Assembly (NCBI GenBank): GCA_017461825.1
Contig: JAFTXB010000182.1
Coordinates: 1-13,325, forward strand
Source of the DNA: Clostridia bacterium
GTDB taxonomy: Bacteria > Bacillota > Clostridia > Oscillospirales > CAG-272
Reading direction: 5' to 3'
DNA length: 13,325 nt
In this document: positions 13,027-13,325 of the stretch, piece by piece
Numbering within the stretch: the first letter of the stretch is position 1
How the letters are laid out: each line of letters opens with the position of its first letter
Notes under the pieces: generated by a model
Seen by the model: only the letters and a program-made list of their open reading frames with translations
What the model was told of the DNA's origin: nothing
Databases searched by the model: none
Translations under genes and position numbers: made by a program

Positions 13027-13055
13027 ATTATATCACACTTTCGGTCAAAAATCAA
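13027..13055 (-). promoter_or_regulatory. Promoter of the four-helix-bundle/membrane-protein unit
   Basis: On the minus strand TTGATT (13050-13055) and TATAAT (13027-13032) are 17 bases apart, with TGA directly before the -10 box (extended -10). The leader is only about 15-20 bases. The hairpin array lies upstream of this promoter and would not be part of its transcript. Confidence 0.65.
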
Positions 13056-13074
13056 CTATATTTCAGCGCACCAA

Positions 13075-13263
13075 GCAAACGGTTTAATTCTGTTTGCGCG
13101 AAGCGCAACATCATTGGGCGTAGCCCACATCATTGCGAAGCACATCATTTGCACGAAGTGCAACCTCGTTCATTTGTACCGCAGGGCGGCAATGATGTTG
13201 AGCTGACGCTCAAATGATGTTGCGTGCGCTGCACGCAAATGATGTTGTGTCCTGCGGACACAA
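13075..13263. repeat. Array of eight different small hairpins with mirrored linkers
   Basis: Eight short inverted repeats follow each other: 13094-13108 (TTGCGC-GAA-GCGCAA), 13115-13127 (TGGGC-GTA-GCCCA), 13134-13142 (TGC-GAA-GCA), 13149-13163 (TTGCAC-GAA-GTGCAA), 13174-13192 (imperfect, CCGC-AGG-GCGG core), 13198-13213 (TTGAGC-TGAC-GCTCAA), 13220-13238 (TTGCGTGC-GCT-GCACGCAA) and 13245-13263 (TTGTGTCC-TGC-GGACACAA). The stems differ in sequence but stay paired, while the linkers are constant: CATCATT on the left and AATGATG on the right. The linkers of the two halves are reverse complements, so the whole array can fold on itself with the hairpins as side arms. GCAAAC/GTTTGC (13075-13080 and 13092-13097) forms a possible extra pairing at the left end. 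No coding sequence is present. Confidence 0.85.
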
Positions 13264-13266
13264 ATG

Positions 13267-13298
13267 AAAAAATCCAAGTCTTTCGACTTGGATTTTTT
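13267..13298 (-). terminator. Rho-independent terminator of the tRNA transcript
   Basis: AAAAAATCCAAGTC (13267-13280) and GACTTGGATTTTTT (13285-13298) are perfect reverse complements around a four-base loop. On the minus strand the loop is GAAA and the stem ends in TTTTTT. It starts right at the CCA end of the tRNA gene, so it ends tRNA transcription. It could also work for plus-strand transcripts. Confidence 0.9.
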
Positions 13299-13299
13299 G
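13282..13299. repeat. Right copy of the 18-bp direct repeat, at the tRNA 3' end
   Basis: Exact copy of 12002-12019. Here it covers the loop and right arm of the terminator plus two bases of the tRNA CCA end. See the left copy for the attachment-site idea. Confidence 0.5.
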
Positions 13300-13325
13300 G
13301 CAGGGGCAGGAGGATTCGAACCCGC
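13298..13325 (-). tRNA. 3' end of a tRNA gene, cut by the right window edge (possibly tRNA-Trp)
   Basis: Read on the minus strand, the sequence gives the T-arm 5' stem GCGGG, loop TTCGAAT, 3' stem CCTCC, acceptor strand TGCCCCT, discriminator G, and an encoded CCA (13300-13298). The acceptor and discriminator match those of Firmicute tRNA-Trp (AGGGGCA pairing with TGCCCCT, then GCCA), but the anticodon lies outside the window, so the identity is a guess. The second pair of the T-stem (C50-C64) appears mismatched. Confidence 0.8.

Noticed and set aside
12880..13217. Plus-strand frames of 104-108 codons over the four-helix-bundle gene and hairpin array
   Set aside because: They run through palindromes and antisense to a well-recognised gene, with no coding signature.
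13075..13263. CRISPR array
   Set aside because: The conserved parts are only about 7 bases (the linkers), the variable parts are self-complementary hairpins of differing length, and there are no cas genes.
12629..13325. Diversity-generating retroelement
   Set aside because: The four-helix-bundle protein resembles bAvd, but no reverse transcriptase, template repeat or variable-repeat target gene is present.

Overview
The window looks like a chromosomal piece from a gut-type Firmicute (Clostridia/Oscillospiraceae-like). The signs are strong GGAGG ribosome binding sites, sigma-A type promoters, family-1 solute-binding lipoproteins, a two-domain AraC/cupin regulator, a TnpV remnant, and a lone four-helix-bundle (S23/bAvd-like) gene. 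This assignment is an inference from gene content. No rRNA and only the end of one tRNA are present.

Region 1 (left edge to 7.5 kb, minus strand) reads as one operon, transcribed right to left from a promoter at 7526-7554. Its order is: a sugar-type solute-binding lipoprotein (SBP); a lipoprotein with a C-terminal endonuclease/exonuclease/phosphatase (EEP) domain (EEP-A); a 40-residue peptide gene; an EEP enzyme without a signal peptide (EEP-B); a large secreted protein with two tandem beta-sandwich modules; a third EEP domain (EEP-C) in another frame; and the first codons of one more secreted protein. EEP-B and the beta-sandwich gene share an ATGA overlap. EEP-C is joined to the beta-sandwich ORF by a run of nine A containing the slippery heptamer A AAA AAC. 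A -1 shift there gives a secreted fusion of about 1,020 residues with a complete EEP active site. The three EEP domains are predicted at the cell surface, in the cytoplasm and outside the cell. Together with the SBP they suggest a scavenging pathway for a phosphorylated (probably carbohydrate-linked) compound; the substrate is unknown.

Region 2 (7.5-11.3 kb) holds a divergently transcribed cytoplasmic GH31 alpha-glycosidase (plus strand), a shared two-way terminator, and a convergent AraC-family regulator (minus strand) with its own good promoter. The 325-bp gap between the SBP and GH31 genes holds two back-to-back promoters and a spaced direct repeat that could be an operator. The locus therefore resembles a small carbohydrate-utilisation regulon. 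No ABC permease gene is in the window.

Region 3 (11.3-13.3 kb) is AT-rich accessory DNA. It contains a truncated tnpV gene, other gene scraps, a hairpin terminator, short direct repeats, and a two-gene unit (four-helix-bundle protein plus a single-pass membrane protein, ATGA overlap) with its own promoter. Upstream of that promoter is an array of eight different small hairpins whose linkers read CATCATT in the left half and AATGATG in the right half. A perfect terminator and the 3' end of a tRNA gene (minus strand) close the window. An 18-bp repeat shared by the tRNA terminator and position 12002 brackets this unit.
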